A stretch of DNA of 64,000 bases from JBMNCR01 sp049366695 (GTDB lineage Bacteria > Bacillota > Clostridia > Eubacteriales > Alkalibacteraceae). The position numbers and the translations under genes were made by a program. The DNA is taken from contig JBMNCR010000012.1 in the NCBI GenBank assembly GCA_049366695.1, forward strand, positions 4,778 through 68,777, read 5' to 3'. Positions 27,406-36,256 of the stretch are shown here, one piece after another. The stretch's first letter is position 1. Each line of letters starts with the position of its first letter. A model generated the notes under the pieces. That model was not told the DNA's origin. It was given only the letters and a program-made list of their open reading frames with translations, and made no database searches.

Positions 27406-28050
27406 CTATATTAATAGCTTGATATGACTTAAATCTATCACAGAAGTAATATTTTGTGCTTTTTCATAATATTCTTTTGTGATTTCTTCACTAACACCAA
27501 AAAGCTGTGGCACAAGTTCTAGTATCATCTTTATTATTTCATCTAAAGAGAAATTAAGATTACCCTCAAAATAGTTTGTAAAAACAGCCTCTTGGCATGA
27601 AAGCACTACCATTGCATAATATTTCATTGTATCTATTGTTAGAACTTTTTCATAATTTTTCTTAGCAATATCTGTAACTTGATCAAATTCTTTATCAAAA
27701 ATAATTTTTATATACTCTAATTGGCTATCTTTCATTGATTCAATATAATACTTTCTGTTATGTGGATCTTTAAGGATGTGTTTGTATACTTTAATATGCA
27801 TAACAAAATATAACAGGAAATTATCTGTAAGTTCTGGAATATTGTAATTTAGAATTTCACTTCGTATATGCATTAAGTAGCCTTCATATATTGCTGCAGC
27901 AAGATCTTTTTTGTTTTTATAATAATAGTGAATATTTTGGTTGCTAGCCCCTATTCTTATTTGACGAATTGTTGTCTTTATATATCCCTGATTATAGAAT
28001 AATTCCTTAGATACTTGAAGTATTAGTTCCTTGGTACTTAAATTTGCCAT
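27406..28050 (-). CDS. TetR family transcriptional regulator
   Basis: A 214-residue TetR repressor. The N-terminal HTH runs TKELILQVSKELFYNQGYIK, then TIRQIRIGASNQNIHYYYKN with the recognition helix ending in the usual YYYK.KKDL pattern. The C-terminal ligand-binding part is unlike families I know. It is transcribed away from the corrinoid operon about 1 kb away, so control of that operon is possible but unproven. ACGAT-TATG-ATCGT at 28128-28141 upstream of its start could be its own operator. Confidence 0.82.
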   Translation of the reverse strand: MANLSTKELILQVSKELFYNQGYIKTTIRQIRIGASNQNIHYYYKNKKDLAAAIYEGYLMHIRSEILNYNIPELTDNFLLYFVMHIKVYKHILKDPHNRKYYIESMKDSQLEYIKIIFDKEFDQVTDIAKKNYEKVLTIDTMKYYAMVVLSCQEAVFTNYFEGNLNFSLDEIIKMILELVPQLFGVSEEITKEYYEKAQNITSVIDLSHIKLLI

Positions 28051-28347
28051 ATATTATCTCCTGATAAATTTATAAAATTTTTGATACATATATTATAACT
28101 ATATTTTAATAAAATTACAATAATACATACGATTATGATCGTGTCAATTTACTTTCGGAAAAAAAATACTTTCCCCTGATTATCAATTAAGCGCCACGGA
28201 AGGATTTGAGCATTTCGCTTGCCAAAGTTTTTTTCCCTTTATTTATTATTGTTATATTATCAAGAGTTTCGTTTGAAACACGTAGTTTTTTATTTAATAC
28301 TCTGTGGTATATATGTTAATCAAAAAGTGCCTCTTACGATAAATGGT

Positions 28348-28860
28348 TTATTTAAAGCTAAAAAAATTCGACTGAAAAATTACCTTGTTTTTTAAAAGAT
28401 TAGTATTAGCTTTTCCATACATAGCATGTTTGATTTTTTCATCTTACCAACATTTCCTTCAACTATACTATTATTAATTGAATATTTAGCGGCATTAATA
28501 ACCGCCTTATAATCAGTATTTAAGTTCGATATTATTTTGTTGAAAATTTAATTTTTCATCTTCCTTAGTTTCTAAAATCCTTTTTGTTATATTATGATAA
28601 TTAATAACTCTAATGTACTTTTTATTTTAATATACCTAAAACTGGTTTTTCTCATCATAGGATTCTACAAATATTTTATAATCTTTGATCAAAGCAAAAT
28701 ACTATCTAGAGTCTATAGGCGTATTATTAATACAATAGCGAAACATTAGCTTCTCTTCGAGTTCTTTCCATTGGTGTTAGCGTAAGCGTGTTTGTAATTG
28801 TATTAATAATACGCCTAGATATATTATGAAACCAAGTATTGAGTTGCTTTTTTTTCATGC
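28348..28860 (-). pseudogene. Decayed ISL3-type transposase
   Basis: The minus strand reads DYKAVINAAKYSINNSIVEG followed, after a one-base frameshift, by KHAMYGKANTNLLKNKV, and stops at 28348-28350. The pattern of a SNG(L/V)EGNVNKIK-type segment followed by K..MYG(R/K)A is the C-terminus of ISL3 family DDE transposases. Further upstream, fragments such as WKELEEKLMFRYCIN and KDYKIFVESYDEKNQF remain in other frames, broken by stops. No intact ends or frame are present, so it cannot transpose. Confidence 0.6.
28717..28816. repeat. Perfect 20-bp inverted repeat
   Basis: AGGCGTATTATTAATACAAT at 28717-28736 recurs in inverted form at 28797-28816, enclosing 60 bp of transposase-derived sequence. 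It forms either a long hairpin or the scar of an inversion/insertion inside the transposase remnant. Confidence 0.6.
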
Positions 28861-28947
28861 GATTGCCATGCGATTATATGTTTGGCGCTTTAATCGCATA
28901 ACAGGAGAATAGATATTATAAAATTATGAAAATATATTATTAATTTA

Positions 28948-28976
28948 TTGACAAAAATTGAGTTACACAGTATAAT
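28948..28976 (+). promoter_or_regulatory. Sigma-A type promoter of the corrinoid operon
   Basis: TTGACA at 28948-28953 and TATAAT at 28971-28976 with a 17-bp spacer: a full consensus promoter 43 bp before the corrinoid protein start. Confidence 0.82.
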
Positions 28977-28981
28977 TGAAA

Positions 28982-28997
28982 TTGCAACGCGTCGCAA
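28982..28997 (+). promoter_or_regulatory. Palindromic operator at the transcription start
   Basis: TTGCAACGCGTCGCAA is a 16-bp palindrome with one mismatched pair and is GC-rich in a very AT-rich setting. It sits 5 bp after the -10 box, over the expected start point, where a repressor such as the nearby TetR protein would block transcription. Confidence 0.55.
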
Positions 28998-29018
28998 AAA
29001 TGATAAGGAGGTTCTACA

Positions 29019-29657
29019 ATGGTGAATTTTCAAGCATTAACACAATCAGTTGGTGAGCTTGAGGAAGAAAAAACACTGGAGATGTTAAATGAATTTGTTA
29101 AATCTAATCCTTCTGAAAAAGAAGCGCAAAATGCAGTTGTAGCATGTCAGGAGGGGATGACAGTAGTAGGAGATTTGTTTGAAAAAGGAGAGTATTTTGT
29201 CGGTGATTTAATATTTGCAGGAGAATTATTAACAGAATCAATTAACATCTTAAAACCTGCAATTGGAACTGATAGTGCATCCAAAACGGGTACAATTGTA
29301 TTAGGTACAGTTCATGGAGATTTGCACGATATTGGCAAAAATATTTTCAAAAGTATGTCTGAGGCAGCCGGATTTGAAGTGTATGATATAGGTATTGATC
29401 AGCCAGTTCACGCTTTTGTGAATAAAATTAAAGAAGTTAATCCTAATATCATTGGAATGAGCGGGGTCCTTACTTTGGCACTTGAAGCAATGAAAGGTAC
29501 TGTTGATGGTCTTAAAGAGGCAGGACTTCGTGACAGAGTTAAAATTATTATTGGAGGAAATCCAGTAACAAAAGAAGCTTGCGAACATATCGGAGCAGAT
29601 GCGTTTACTACGAACGCAGCTGAAGGGGTTAAAATATCTCAAGGATGGGTGAAATAA
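29019..29657 (+). CDS. Corrinoid (methyl-carrier) protein
   Basis: A 212-residue methyltransferase corrinoid protein of the MtaC/MtbC/MttC type. Residues 1-80 form the helical cap domain; the B12-binding domain follows with the His ligand in HGDLHDIGKNIFKSM (DxHxxG), then GMSGVLTLALEAMK and KIIIGGNPVTKE. It carries methyl groups on cobalt between a substrate methyltransferase and an acceptor. It is the first gene of an operon and lies 1 bp before the partner methyltransferase. The methyl donor substrate is unknown. Confidence 0.93.
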   Translation: MVNFQALTQSVGELEEEKTLEMLNEFVKSNPSEKEAQNAVVACQEGMTVVGDLFEKGEYFVGDLIFAGELLTESINILKPAIGTDSASKTGTIVLGTVHGDLHDIGKNIFKSMSEAAGFEVYDIGIDQPVHAFVNKIKEVNPNIIGMSGVLTLALEAMKGTVDGLKEAGLRDRVKIIIGGNPVTKEACEHIGADAFTTNAAEGVKISQGWVK

Positions 29658-29658
29658 T

Positions 29659-30822
29659 ATGAATACTGTTAACTTACCACAAAAAACAATTGAAGCTAAT
29701 CAACTGTTTGAGAATGTTTGTGATGGAAAACTGCCTGCACGTGTACCAATTTTATGCAATATTGACAATGCATTTTGTCTTGAGTATGCAGGATTTAGTT
29801 TAAAAAAAGAACAATACAGTGTAGAAAAAACTCTTGAAGCATTGGATAAAGCTACTCAAGATTTCGATGGCGATACGGTTATTGGAATTACTATTCGTAT
29901 TCCACAACTTTATAAAATTTTAGAAGCAAGGAATTTTCTTATGGGCTCTGATGGTTTTCTTCAACACCCAGAAGTAAAGGGGATGGAAGTTGAAGATTAT
30001 GATGCTTTTATTGCTAATCCATTAAAAACATTATGGGATACAATTCTACCTAGAATTTACCCTGGGCTAAATCGTACTGGTTTTGAAGGACAAAAGGTTC
30101 TTGCAAAAGCCTTTTTCACCTTCTTTTCTACAATGGGTCAATTAGGCGTCGGAGGTGAGAGTATTGCAAAAAAATATGGCAGAAGTACTTACACTTTAGC
30201 AGCAAATGCAGTAGCAGAACCATTAGATAATATAGCAGATCAACTCCGCTCATTTACTGGAATCTTTTCTGATATGCGAAGATGCCCTGATAAAGTTATT
30301 GCAGCTTGTGAGGCAATAACGCCACTTTGCATAAAGGCGGGACTTTCGCCAGTATCTAGCCGTTATAATCGGACATTCATTCCACTTCATATGGGCTCTT
30401 ATATGAAAGAAAAGGATTTTACCAAATTTTACTGGCCGACGTTTAAAGCTTATGTTGATGGGCTTGCTGCAGCTGGAGCTGGAGCTAATATAGTGGTAGA
30501 GGAGGATTGGGAACGATATCTTGATTATTTGAACGAACTTCCAAAAGGGACAACATTTATTTTTGAGTATGGGGATGCAAAGAAAATTAAAGCAAAAGTT
30601 GGTGAACGGCACATTATCAGTGGGTTATATCCAATTGAACTATTAAAGATAGGAAGCGAACAAGCATGTATTGATAAGGCTAAAGAACTAATTGATGATT
30701 TGGCACCTGGAGGCGGATATATCTTTGGTCTTGATAAAGCAGTTTTGCGTCTAAATGACATTAATCCCAATAATTTAAAAGCAGTATTTAATTTTGTGCA
30801 CGAATATGGTGTATATAAATAG
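29659..30822 (+). CDS. Uroporphyrinogen decarboxylase family methyltransferase
   Basis: A 387-residue protein with the UroD/MtaA fold used by cobamide-dependent methyltransferases. The paired corrinoid protein makes a methyltransfer role much more likely than heme synthesis. Features include PLHMGSYMKEKDF, the segment ANIVVEEDWERYLDYL and the C-terminal APGGGYIFGLDKAVLRLNDI. It either demethylates a methylated substrate onto cobalt or moves methyl onward. AAATAATATG start with the preceding stop overlapping, consistent with translational coupling. Confidence 0.88.
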   Translation: MNTVNLPQKTIEANQLFENVCDGKLPARVPILCNIDNAFCLEYAGFSLKKEQYSVEKTLEALDKATQDFDGDTVIGITIRIPQLYKILEARNFLMGSDGFLQHPEVKGMEVEDYDAFIANPLKTLWDTILPRIYPGLNRTGFEGQKVLAKAFFTFFSTMGQLGVGGESIAKKYGRSTYTLAANAVAEPLDNIADQLRSFTGIFSDMRRCPDKVIAACEAITPLCIKAGLSPVSSRYNRTFIPLHMGSYMKEKDFTKFYWPTFKAYVDGLAAAGAGANIVVEEDWERYLDYLNELPKGTTFIFEYGDAKKIKAKVGERHIISGLYPIELLKIGSEQACIDKAKELIDDLAPGGGYIFGLDKAVLRLNDINPNNLKAVFNFVHEYGVYK

Positions 30823-30837
30823 GAGGTTAAAAATATA

Positions 30838-30984
30838 ATGGATATTAAAAGCGAATATTATTTAGATTTTAGTGAAACCATGGAAAAATATGAAATACCT
30901 GAAGAGACAATTCCGTTTGCAGGTGAAAGTTTTCAATCATTGGAAGAAATGTTGTTTAAATTTGCAATATTTTTAATTACATAA
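30838..30984 (+). CDS. Small ORF ending the corrinoid operon, possibly truncated
   Basis: A 48-residue frame starting MDIKSEYYLDFSETMEKYEI, with an AGGAGG ribosome binding site 11 bp upstream, 15 bp after the methyltransferase stop. The N-terminal two thirds are acidic like the start of an enzyme; the last ten residues (FKFAIFLIT) are abruptly hydrophobic. It is probably the 5' stub of a third operon gene whose remainder was deleted. No homologue is recognised. Confidence 0.5.
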   Translation: MDIKSEYYLDFSETMEKYEIPEETIPFAGESFQSLEEMLFKFAIFLIT

Positions 30985-31038
30985 AAATTAAATATAACTA
31001 TATAATCATTTAGAGATTTAAGGTTTATGTAAGGATAT

Positions 31039-31066
31039 AATAAGCTCGACTTGTGTCGAGTTTATT
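31039..31066 (+). terminator. Terminator of the corrinoid operon
   Basis: AATAAGCTCGAC pairs perfectly with GTCGAGTTTATT (with A/T ends) around TTGT. It also lies at the 3' side of the converging aminopeptidase gene. Confidence 0.8.
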
Positions 31067-31088
31067 ATAATTTGGTAGTTTCTAGGTA

Positions 31089-32339
31089 TTATCCATGTAT
31101 TTCTTTAAACAATGTTTCAATTTCATCAACTTCTTTAATTATGTGATCAGATAAATTTATATTACCATTTTCAGTTATAAGAATATCGTCTTCTATTCTA
31201 ATGCCAATACTTTCTTCTTCGATATACAGTCCCGGTTCACATGTGTAAATCATACCAGGTTGAAGAATTATATCTCTATCACCTACGTCGTGAGTATCTA
31301 ATCCTAAAGGATGACCAATACTATGATAATAGTATTTATCAATTTCATCAAGTGAGCTAATTAAACCAATTTTTTTACATTCTTTTGCTAAGATTTTTTT
31401 TGCTAATATATTAATATCTCTCATAGAAACTCCCGGTTTCATATTGCTTATGACTATTTTCATGCAAGATAGCACTATATTATATATTGTTTTTTGTTTT
31501 TGAGTAAATATTCCGTTTATAGGGAAAGTTCTCGAGATATCGGCACAGTAGTTATCAATACTAGCTCCTAAATCAAAGAGAATTAGCTCGTTATTGCTAA
31601 TAATTCGATCATTATTAACATAATGGAGTATGGTAGCGTTTTTTCCTGATGCAGCAATTGTGCTAAAAGCATGTTTTACTCCTTTTGACTTTAATGTAAA
31701 ATCAAAATATGCTTCTAATTCACATTCTTTAATCCCGGGAATAGCATGTTTTATAATTAATTCAATACCATCTTTAGTTATATCAATTGATTTTTTAATT
31801 AATTCTATCTCTTGTGTTTTTTTAATAGATCTTAGTTGCACAAGTAATTTATAGACGTTTTCAATTTTCAAGTGAGGATAATTAGACTGAATCTCATTTG
31901 AAAAATTTAAACCTATACTGTTAGTATCATCCCATGCATATTTATCTAAATCAAAATATATAGTTTCAATATTATTACTAATTAAGTTAATAATGCTGTT
32001 TAATTTAATTCTAAAATAATCATCGTCAAAAATATTTTCAATGCCTGATATTTTAGTAGCTTCTTCGGCAGTTATTTTTTTACCTATCCATTTTTCAAGT
32101 ACAGGATCATTTTTTTCAATAAATAATAACTCTTGAATTTTATTATTTGCTTTGAAAGCCATAAAAATAGTATTTTCTCTTTGAATTCCTGTTAAATAAT
32201 AAAAGTTTCTATTAACTTCAAAATCGTAGTATACATCATTAGATTTGTGAGGTGCTTTGCCAGAAAAAAGTATTACTATACTGTTGTTTTTTAGTAGAGA
32301 ATATAATGATTTTCTATTTTCAATAAAAAAATTATGCAT
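31089..32339 (-). CDS. pepP: M24 family Xaa-Pro aminopeptidase
   Basis: A 416-residue creatinase/aminopeptidase P-like protein that removes N-terminal residues preceding proline. The N-terminal domain (aminopeptidase P N type) contains FYYLTGIQRENTIF. The catalytic pita-bread domain has metal ligands in LFDLGASIDNYCADISRTFP, HSIGHPLGLDTHDVGD, CEPGLYI and IRIEDDILIT. No signal peptide. It lies convergent with the corrinoid operon. The gene symbol is by family; the exact substrate is not proven. Confidence 0.92.
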   Translation of the reverse strand: MHNFFIENRKSLYSLLKNNSIVILFSGKAPHKSNDVYYDFEVNRNFYYLTGIQRENTIFMAFKANNKIQELLFIEKNDPVLEKWIGKKITAEEATKISGIENIFDDDYFRIKLNSIINLISNNIETIYFDLDKYAWDDTNSIGLNFSNEIQSNYPHLKIENVYKLLVQLRSIKKTQEIELIKKSIDITKDGIELIIKHAIPGIKECELEAYFDFTLKSKGVKHAFSTIAASGKNATILHYVNNDRIISNNELILFDLGASIDNYCADISRTFPINGIFTQKQKTIYNIVLSCMKIVISNMKPGVSMRDINILAKKILAKECKKIGLISSLDEIDKYYYHSIGHPLGLDTHDVGDRDIILQPGMIYTCEPGLYIEEESIGIRIEDDILITENGNINLSDHIIKEVDEIETLFKEIHG

Positions 32340-32439
32340 TTCATCACTTCCTTTGTTATTATTTTAATATAATAATGAAAATTTAAAAATAGATAATTAT
32401 AATAAATATATAAATACTATGTTAATAGTGAGGTAAGAT

Positions 32440-33288
32440 ATGAAAAATAAATTCAAATACATTATAGCAATACTTATAATAATAGTTTTTGTTACTATTC
32501 TTATAATTTTCAATTCAAGTAAAAATACTACAAATAATATAAAAATCATGTTAGATCCAGGACATGGTGGAGAAATTCCTAATTTAAAAGGTGCTATCAT
32601 TTCTACTGGTGGGAGAGAAGTTACATTAAACAATAGGTTGACTTTAATAATTGAAGAATTACTTATTGAAGAGGGATACACTGTAGTATTTACTAATGAT
32701 CCTAATGATGAAGATGATTATATCTCTCTAACGGATAGGAGTAAAATTGCTAATATTGATGAGCCTGATTTATTTATTAGTATTCATCATGATTCGATTT
32801 GGGATGAGAGTGTAAAAGGGTATAGTATCTATTATAGTAGCTATAGACCTAATATAGATAACGAAGGAGTTTATGTAATATATAAAAATATAAAATATAA
32901 ATATATAAAAGAAGAAATATTTAATGATAGAACTCATATTTATTACGAAGATGATGGAGTACAAAAAGAATTAATTAGTGGTGTAGATAATTATTATGTA
33001 AGGGATAAAACCCCAGATGAGGTTGTGTTAAAGAGCAAAGAATTTGCAGAATTATTATATGACGAGTTGATAAAGTTAGAGTATATGAAGCCGTTAAGAG
33101 ATACTAAGGATAAAACAATAATGGATAATGACCTAAGAATAACTAGAACTACCAACATGCCTAGTATTCTGATTGAGGCTGGTTTTGTAAGTAATAAAGA
33201 TGAAGCTATACAAATAAGCAATGAAGAAAACCAGTACGCATTTGCTAAAAAAATGGTTAAAGCTATAAATAATTATTTTAATAAATGA
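32440..33288 (+). CDS. N-acetylmuramoyl-L-alanine amidase (Amidase_3), membrane-anchored
   Basis: A 282-residue exported amidase. An N-terminal signal/anchor helix (YIIAILIIIVFVTILIIF) leads to an Amidase_3 domain with zinc ligands in MLDPGHGGE, an acidic residue in REVTLN and SIHHDS, and the catalytic Glu in ILIEAGFVSN. It cuts peptide stems from glycan in cell-wall turnover or sporulation. No wall-binding repeats are present. Stands alone. Weak ribosome binding site (GAGGTAAG). Confidence 0.9.
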   Translation: MKNKFKYIIAILIIIVFVTILIIFNSSKNTTNNIKIMLDPGHGGEIPNLKGAIISTGGREVTLNNRLTLIIEELLIEEGYTVVFTNDPNDEDDYISLTDRSKIANIDEPDLFISIHHDSIWDESVKGYSIYYSSYRPNIDNEGVYVIYKNIKYKYIKEEIFNDRTHIYYEDDGVQKELISGVDNYYVRDKTPDEVVLKSKEFAELLYDELIKLEYMKPLRDTKDKTIMDNDLRITRTTNMPSILIEAGFVSNKDEAIQISNEENQYAFAKKMVKAINNYFNK

Positions 33289-33904
33289 AAATTATTTAAA
33301 CTAATTTTCACGTAAAATACGTGTAGAACGTTTAAAAAATATAAGTACAAAAAGGGTATGAAAATAATTAATTATATAAAATATACCATCAGTAAAATAC
33401 TAAATACAATGAATTATTCTATAAAAATTATGGAATAATAAATCAAAGCAAATTAGATAATTATTGGTAATAAATTTTTATGTTGAATTTAATTCATGAG
33501 CTACATAAGATATTAATGGATAATGATTATTAGCACACTATGTTTTTTAATACATAGTTAGTCGTAGAAATAATTAAATAGATTTACTTTATGATGCTTT
33601 ATGCATCTTTTTTATTTGTGAAGAGTGCTAAACTTTTTTAAGTCTGTCATTAAGAGAGAAATACAGTAAAATCTAAGAAACATCTAGATATTAGAGATGT
33701 TTCACTGTGTAGAAAGAGCTTATCTATACTAAGCGCAAATAATATTATTACACTAAAATGAGATATAGATACTGTAATTCTAAATTTTAACAAGTTAAAG
33801 GAGCCAGTGCAACGTTTTCTAATATAACAAAATATCATTGTTGAACATTTGTACAGTTTGATTTATAATAGTATGAGAAACTAGTTGTCATAGGGGGTTA
33901 TGAT
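33289..33904. other. Intergenic region with two hairpins
   Basis: No gene is seen. GATGC-TTTAT-GCATC followed by six T (33593-33613) is a small terminator. GAAACATCT/AGATGTTTC (33677-33703), enclosed by ACAGT/ACTGT, forms another hairpin. The region precedes the SorC-type regulator and probably holds its promoter; no cognate operator could be defined. Confidence 0.5.
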
Positions 33905-34834
33905 ATGGATTATTCAAAGAATTTATTGGTAAAAGTTGCTGAACTATACTACAACCAAAACATGAATCAACAACAAATAGCAAATAAATTAAAGATTTCT
34001 AGAGTCAAGGTTTCTAGATTATTATCCGAAGCAAAAAATAGGGGAATAGTACAAATTGAGATTAAGTATCCAACAGATAATTGTATTAAACTTGAATCAG
34101 AAATTGAAGAAAAATATGAATTAGAAGAAGCTGTAATAATATCTTCTAAAGGAAAGTCGTGTGATTTAGTTTATAAAGATGTTACTAATACCGTTGCACA
34201 GATATTTAAAGAAAAAGTAAATGATAAAGACATTATTGGAATTGCATGGGGGAGAACGCTAAAACATGTCACTGATAAAGTATCAGAAATAAAAAAAGAA
34301 GTTAAGATTGTTCAACTGTTAGGAAATATTGGATCAAGTGATGTAAGCGGAGATGTGATAGTTAGAAATCTTGCAAATTCTTTTCAAGGAGAAATATTAT
34401 TATTACCTACACCTGCTATAGTGGATAATATCGAAATAAAAAAAGCTATTATGAGTGATGGGAATATTTCCAATATTTTTGAAACTCAAAGATTATGTAC
34501 ATTAGCAGTAGTAGGGATTGGAGAAGTAAGCGAAGAATCAACTCTAGTAATGTCAAACTACTTAAGTAAAGAAGATTTAAATGAATTAAAAATAGATGGT
34601 GCAGTAGGGGAAGTTTGCGGAATGTTCGTTGATAAGGACGGAGGTTTGTGTAATACATCTATTAACAATAGGGTGCTGGGTATAAATTTTGATGATCTTA
34701 AAAATATATCATGTGTTGTAGCGGTTGCTACAGGACGGGAAAAATCAGAATCGATAAAGGCTGTTCTTAAGTCGGGAATTATTGATGTAATAGTAACAGA
34801 TGAAACTACAGCAAAAAGAATACTTCAAAAATAA
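33905..34834 (+). CDS. SorC/DeoR-type sugar-binding transcriptional regulator
   Basis: A 309-residue SorC family regulator: an N-terminal HTH (LYYNQNMNQQQIANKLKISR, recognition VSRLLSEAKNRGIV) and a long C-terminal effector domain with GIAWGRTLKHV and LLGNIGSSDVSGD near the ligand site. Such proteins bind phosphorylated sugars and act as activators or repressors of neighbouring genes. It lies 15 bp before the E2 gene, so it is probably part of, and controls, the dehydrogenase operon. Confidence 0.88.
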   Translation: MDYSKNLLVKVAELYYNQNMNQQQIANKLKISRVKVSRLLSEAKNRGIVQIEIKYPTDNCIKLESEIEEKYELEEAVIISSKGKSCDLVYKDVTNTVAQIFKEKVNDKDIIGIAWGRTLKHVTDKVSEIKKEVKIVQLLGNIGSSDVSGDVIVRNLANSFQGEILLLPTPAIVDNIEIKKAIMSDGNISNIFETQRLCTLAVVGIGEVSEESTLVMSNYLSKEDLNELKIDGAVGEVCGMFVDKDGGLCNTSINNRVLGINFDDLKNISCVVAVATGREKSESIKAVLKSGIIDVIVTDETTAKRILQK

Positions 34835-34849
34835 GAAAGGAGTTAACCA

Positions 34850-36187
34850 ATGGCAAATATAGTAAATATGCCTCAGATTGGATTGAACGAAACTAGTAAC
34901 TTGATTAGTTCGTGGAATAAGAATGTTGGTGACAAAGTAAATGTTGGAGATAAATTATTTTCTCTTGAAACTGATAAATCTTCTATGGAAGTAGAGTCAG
35001 AATATGAGGGAGTATTATTAAAACGATTGTATGACGAAGGTGATGCATGTGAGGTGTTAAATCCTGTTTGTATTATTGGAGAAAATGGAGAAGATTTAAG
35101 TGGTATTATCACAGAAGAAAATATTGAAAAATATGAAGATAGTAACGAAGAAGAAACTACAGAAAAAAAAGAAGTTCAACAATTATCTGTGGATACGTCA
35201 ATTAATAATAATGAAGAAGGCATTATCAAAATTTCTCCAAGAGCAAAAAGACTTGCTCAAGATAAGGGAATCGAATTTAGTTATGCAAAAGGAACGGGAC
35301 CAGATGGAAGAATTATCGAAAGAGATATATATAATTTATTAGAAAATGGGCCTCAAACAACTAAAGCAGCACAAAAAGAATTACAAAATAATGACATTGA
35401 TTCAATAATTGCTACAGGATTAGGTGGAAGAATAACCACAGAAGATATTAATAGAAAAGAATCAAACAATTATTCAGAAAATTTAATAGATGATTATAAA
35501 ATAGAAAATTTCAGTAATATAAGAAAAATTATATCAAACAATATGATGCAATCGTTACAAAATTCAGCACAATTAACTTTGAATGCATCTTTTGATGCTT
35601 CAAATATTATGAAATACAGAGAATTTGTGAAAAGCAGTGCTAATGAATTAGGTATAGCAAATATTACTTTGAATGATATAGTAATGTATGCTGTTGCAAA
35701 AACAGTTGAGAATTTTGAAAGTTTAAATGCCCATATGATGGGAGATGATCAAATCAAAATGTTTTCTAGTGTGCATTTAGGATTTGCTTGTGATACAGAT
35801 AAGGGGTTAATGGTACCTACTATATTTAATGCAAATAAAGTGTCTTTAAATGAAATGGCAATCGCTTCAAAAGAACTAGCTTCTCAATGCCAAAAAGGAA
35901 ATGTTGATCCATCAAAGTTACAAGGAGCGACGTTTACTGTTTCAAATCTAGGGACTTATGGAATAGAAAACTTTACACCGGTATTAAATCCACCACAGAC
36001 AGGAATTTTAGGAGTAGGAGCTATTGAGTATAAGATCAAAAAAATTGATGGTAAATTTATTGAATATCCTGCTATGTATATTTCATTAACATTTGATCAC
36101 AGAGCCGTAGATGGTGCGCCAGCAGCAAAGTTTATTAAAAAACTGAAAAATAATCTTGAAAATTTTTATTTATTATTAGCAAAATAA
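34850..36187 (+). CDS. Dihydrolipoamide acyltransferase (E2) of a 2-oxoacid/acetoin dehydrogenase
   Basis: A 445-residue E2. The N-terminal lipoyl domain carries lipoyl Lys K43 in ETDKSSMEVES. A peripheral-subunit-binding domain lies at 128-164 (SPRAKRLAQDKGIEF, then GTGPDGRI), and a second, weaker copy at about 170-203 (AAQKELQNND, ATGLGGRIT). The catalytic acyltransferase domain ends with FDHRAVDGAPAAKF (active HxxxDG). Located before E3 and fused E1. The substrate (pyruvate, branched-chain oxoacid or acetoin) is not decided. Confidence 0.92.
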   Translation: MANIVNMPQIGLNETSNLISSWNKNVGDKVNVGDKLFSLETDKSSMEVESEYEGVLLKRLYDEGDACEVLNPVCIIGENGEDLSGIITEENIEKYEDSNEEETTEKKEVQQLSVDTSINNNEEGIIKISPRAKRLAQDKGIEFSYAKGTGPDGRIIERDIYNLLENGPQTTKAAQKELQNNDIDSIIATGLGGRITTEDINRKESNNYSENLIDDYKIENFSNIRKIISNNMMQSLQNSAQLTLNASFDASNIMKYREFVKSSANELGIANITLNDIVMYAVAKTVENFESLNAHMMGDDQIKMFSSVHLGFACDTDKGLMVPTIFNANKVSLNEMAIASKELASQCQKGNVDPSKLQGATFTVSNLGTYGIENFTPVLNPPQTGILGVGAIEYKIKKIDGKFIEYPAMYISLTFDHRAVDGAPAAKFIKKLKNNLENFYLLLAK

Positions 36188-36256
36188 GATTAAACTTAAA
36201 AAACTATTCCCTTGGAAATGAGTAAGTAATTAATCAAGGATAAGGAGGAATAATAA

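Noticed and set aside
28717..28816. Stand-alone MITE with 20-bp terminal repeats
   Set aside because: The repeats lie within recognisable transposase-derived sequence and no target-site duplication is seen.
29659..30822. Heme-pathway uroporphyrinogen decarboxylase (HemE)
   Set aside because: The gene lies directly after a corrinoid carrier protein with no other heme genes nearby, which fits a methyltransferase of the same fold.
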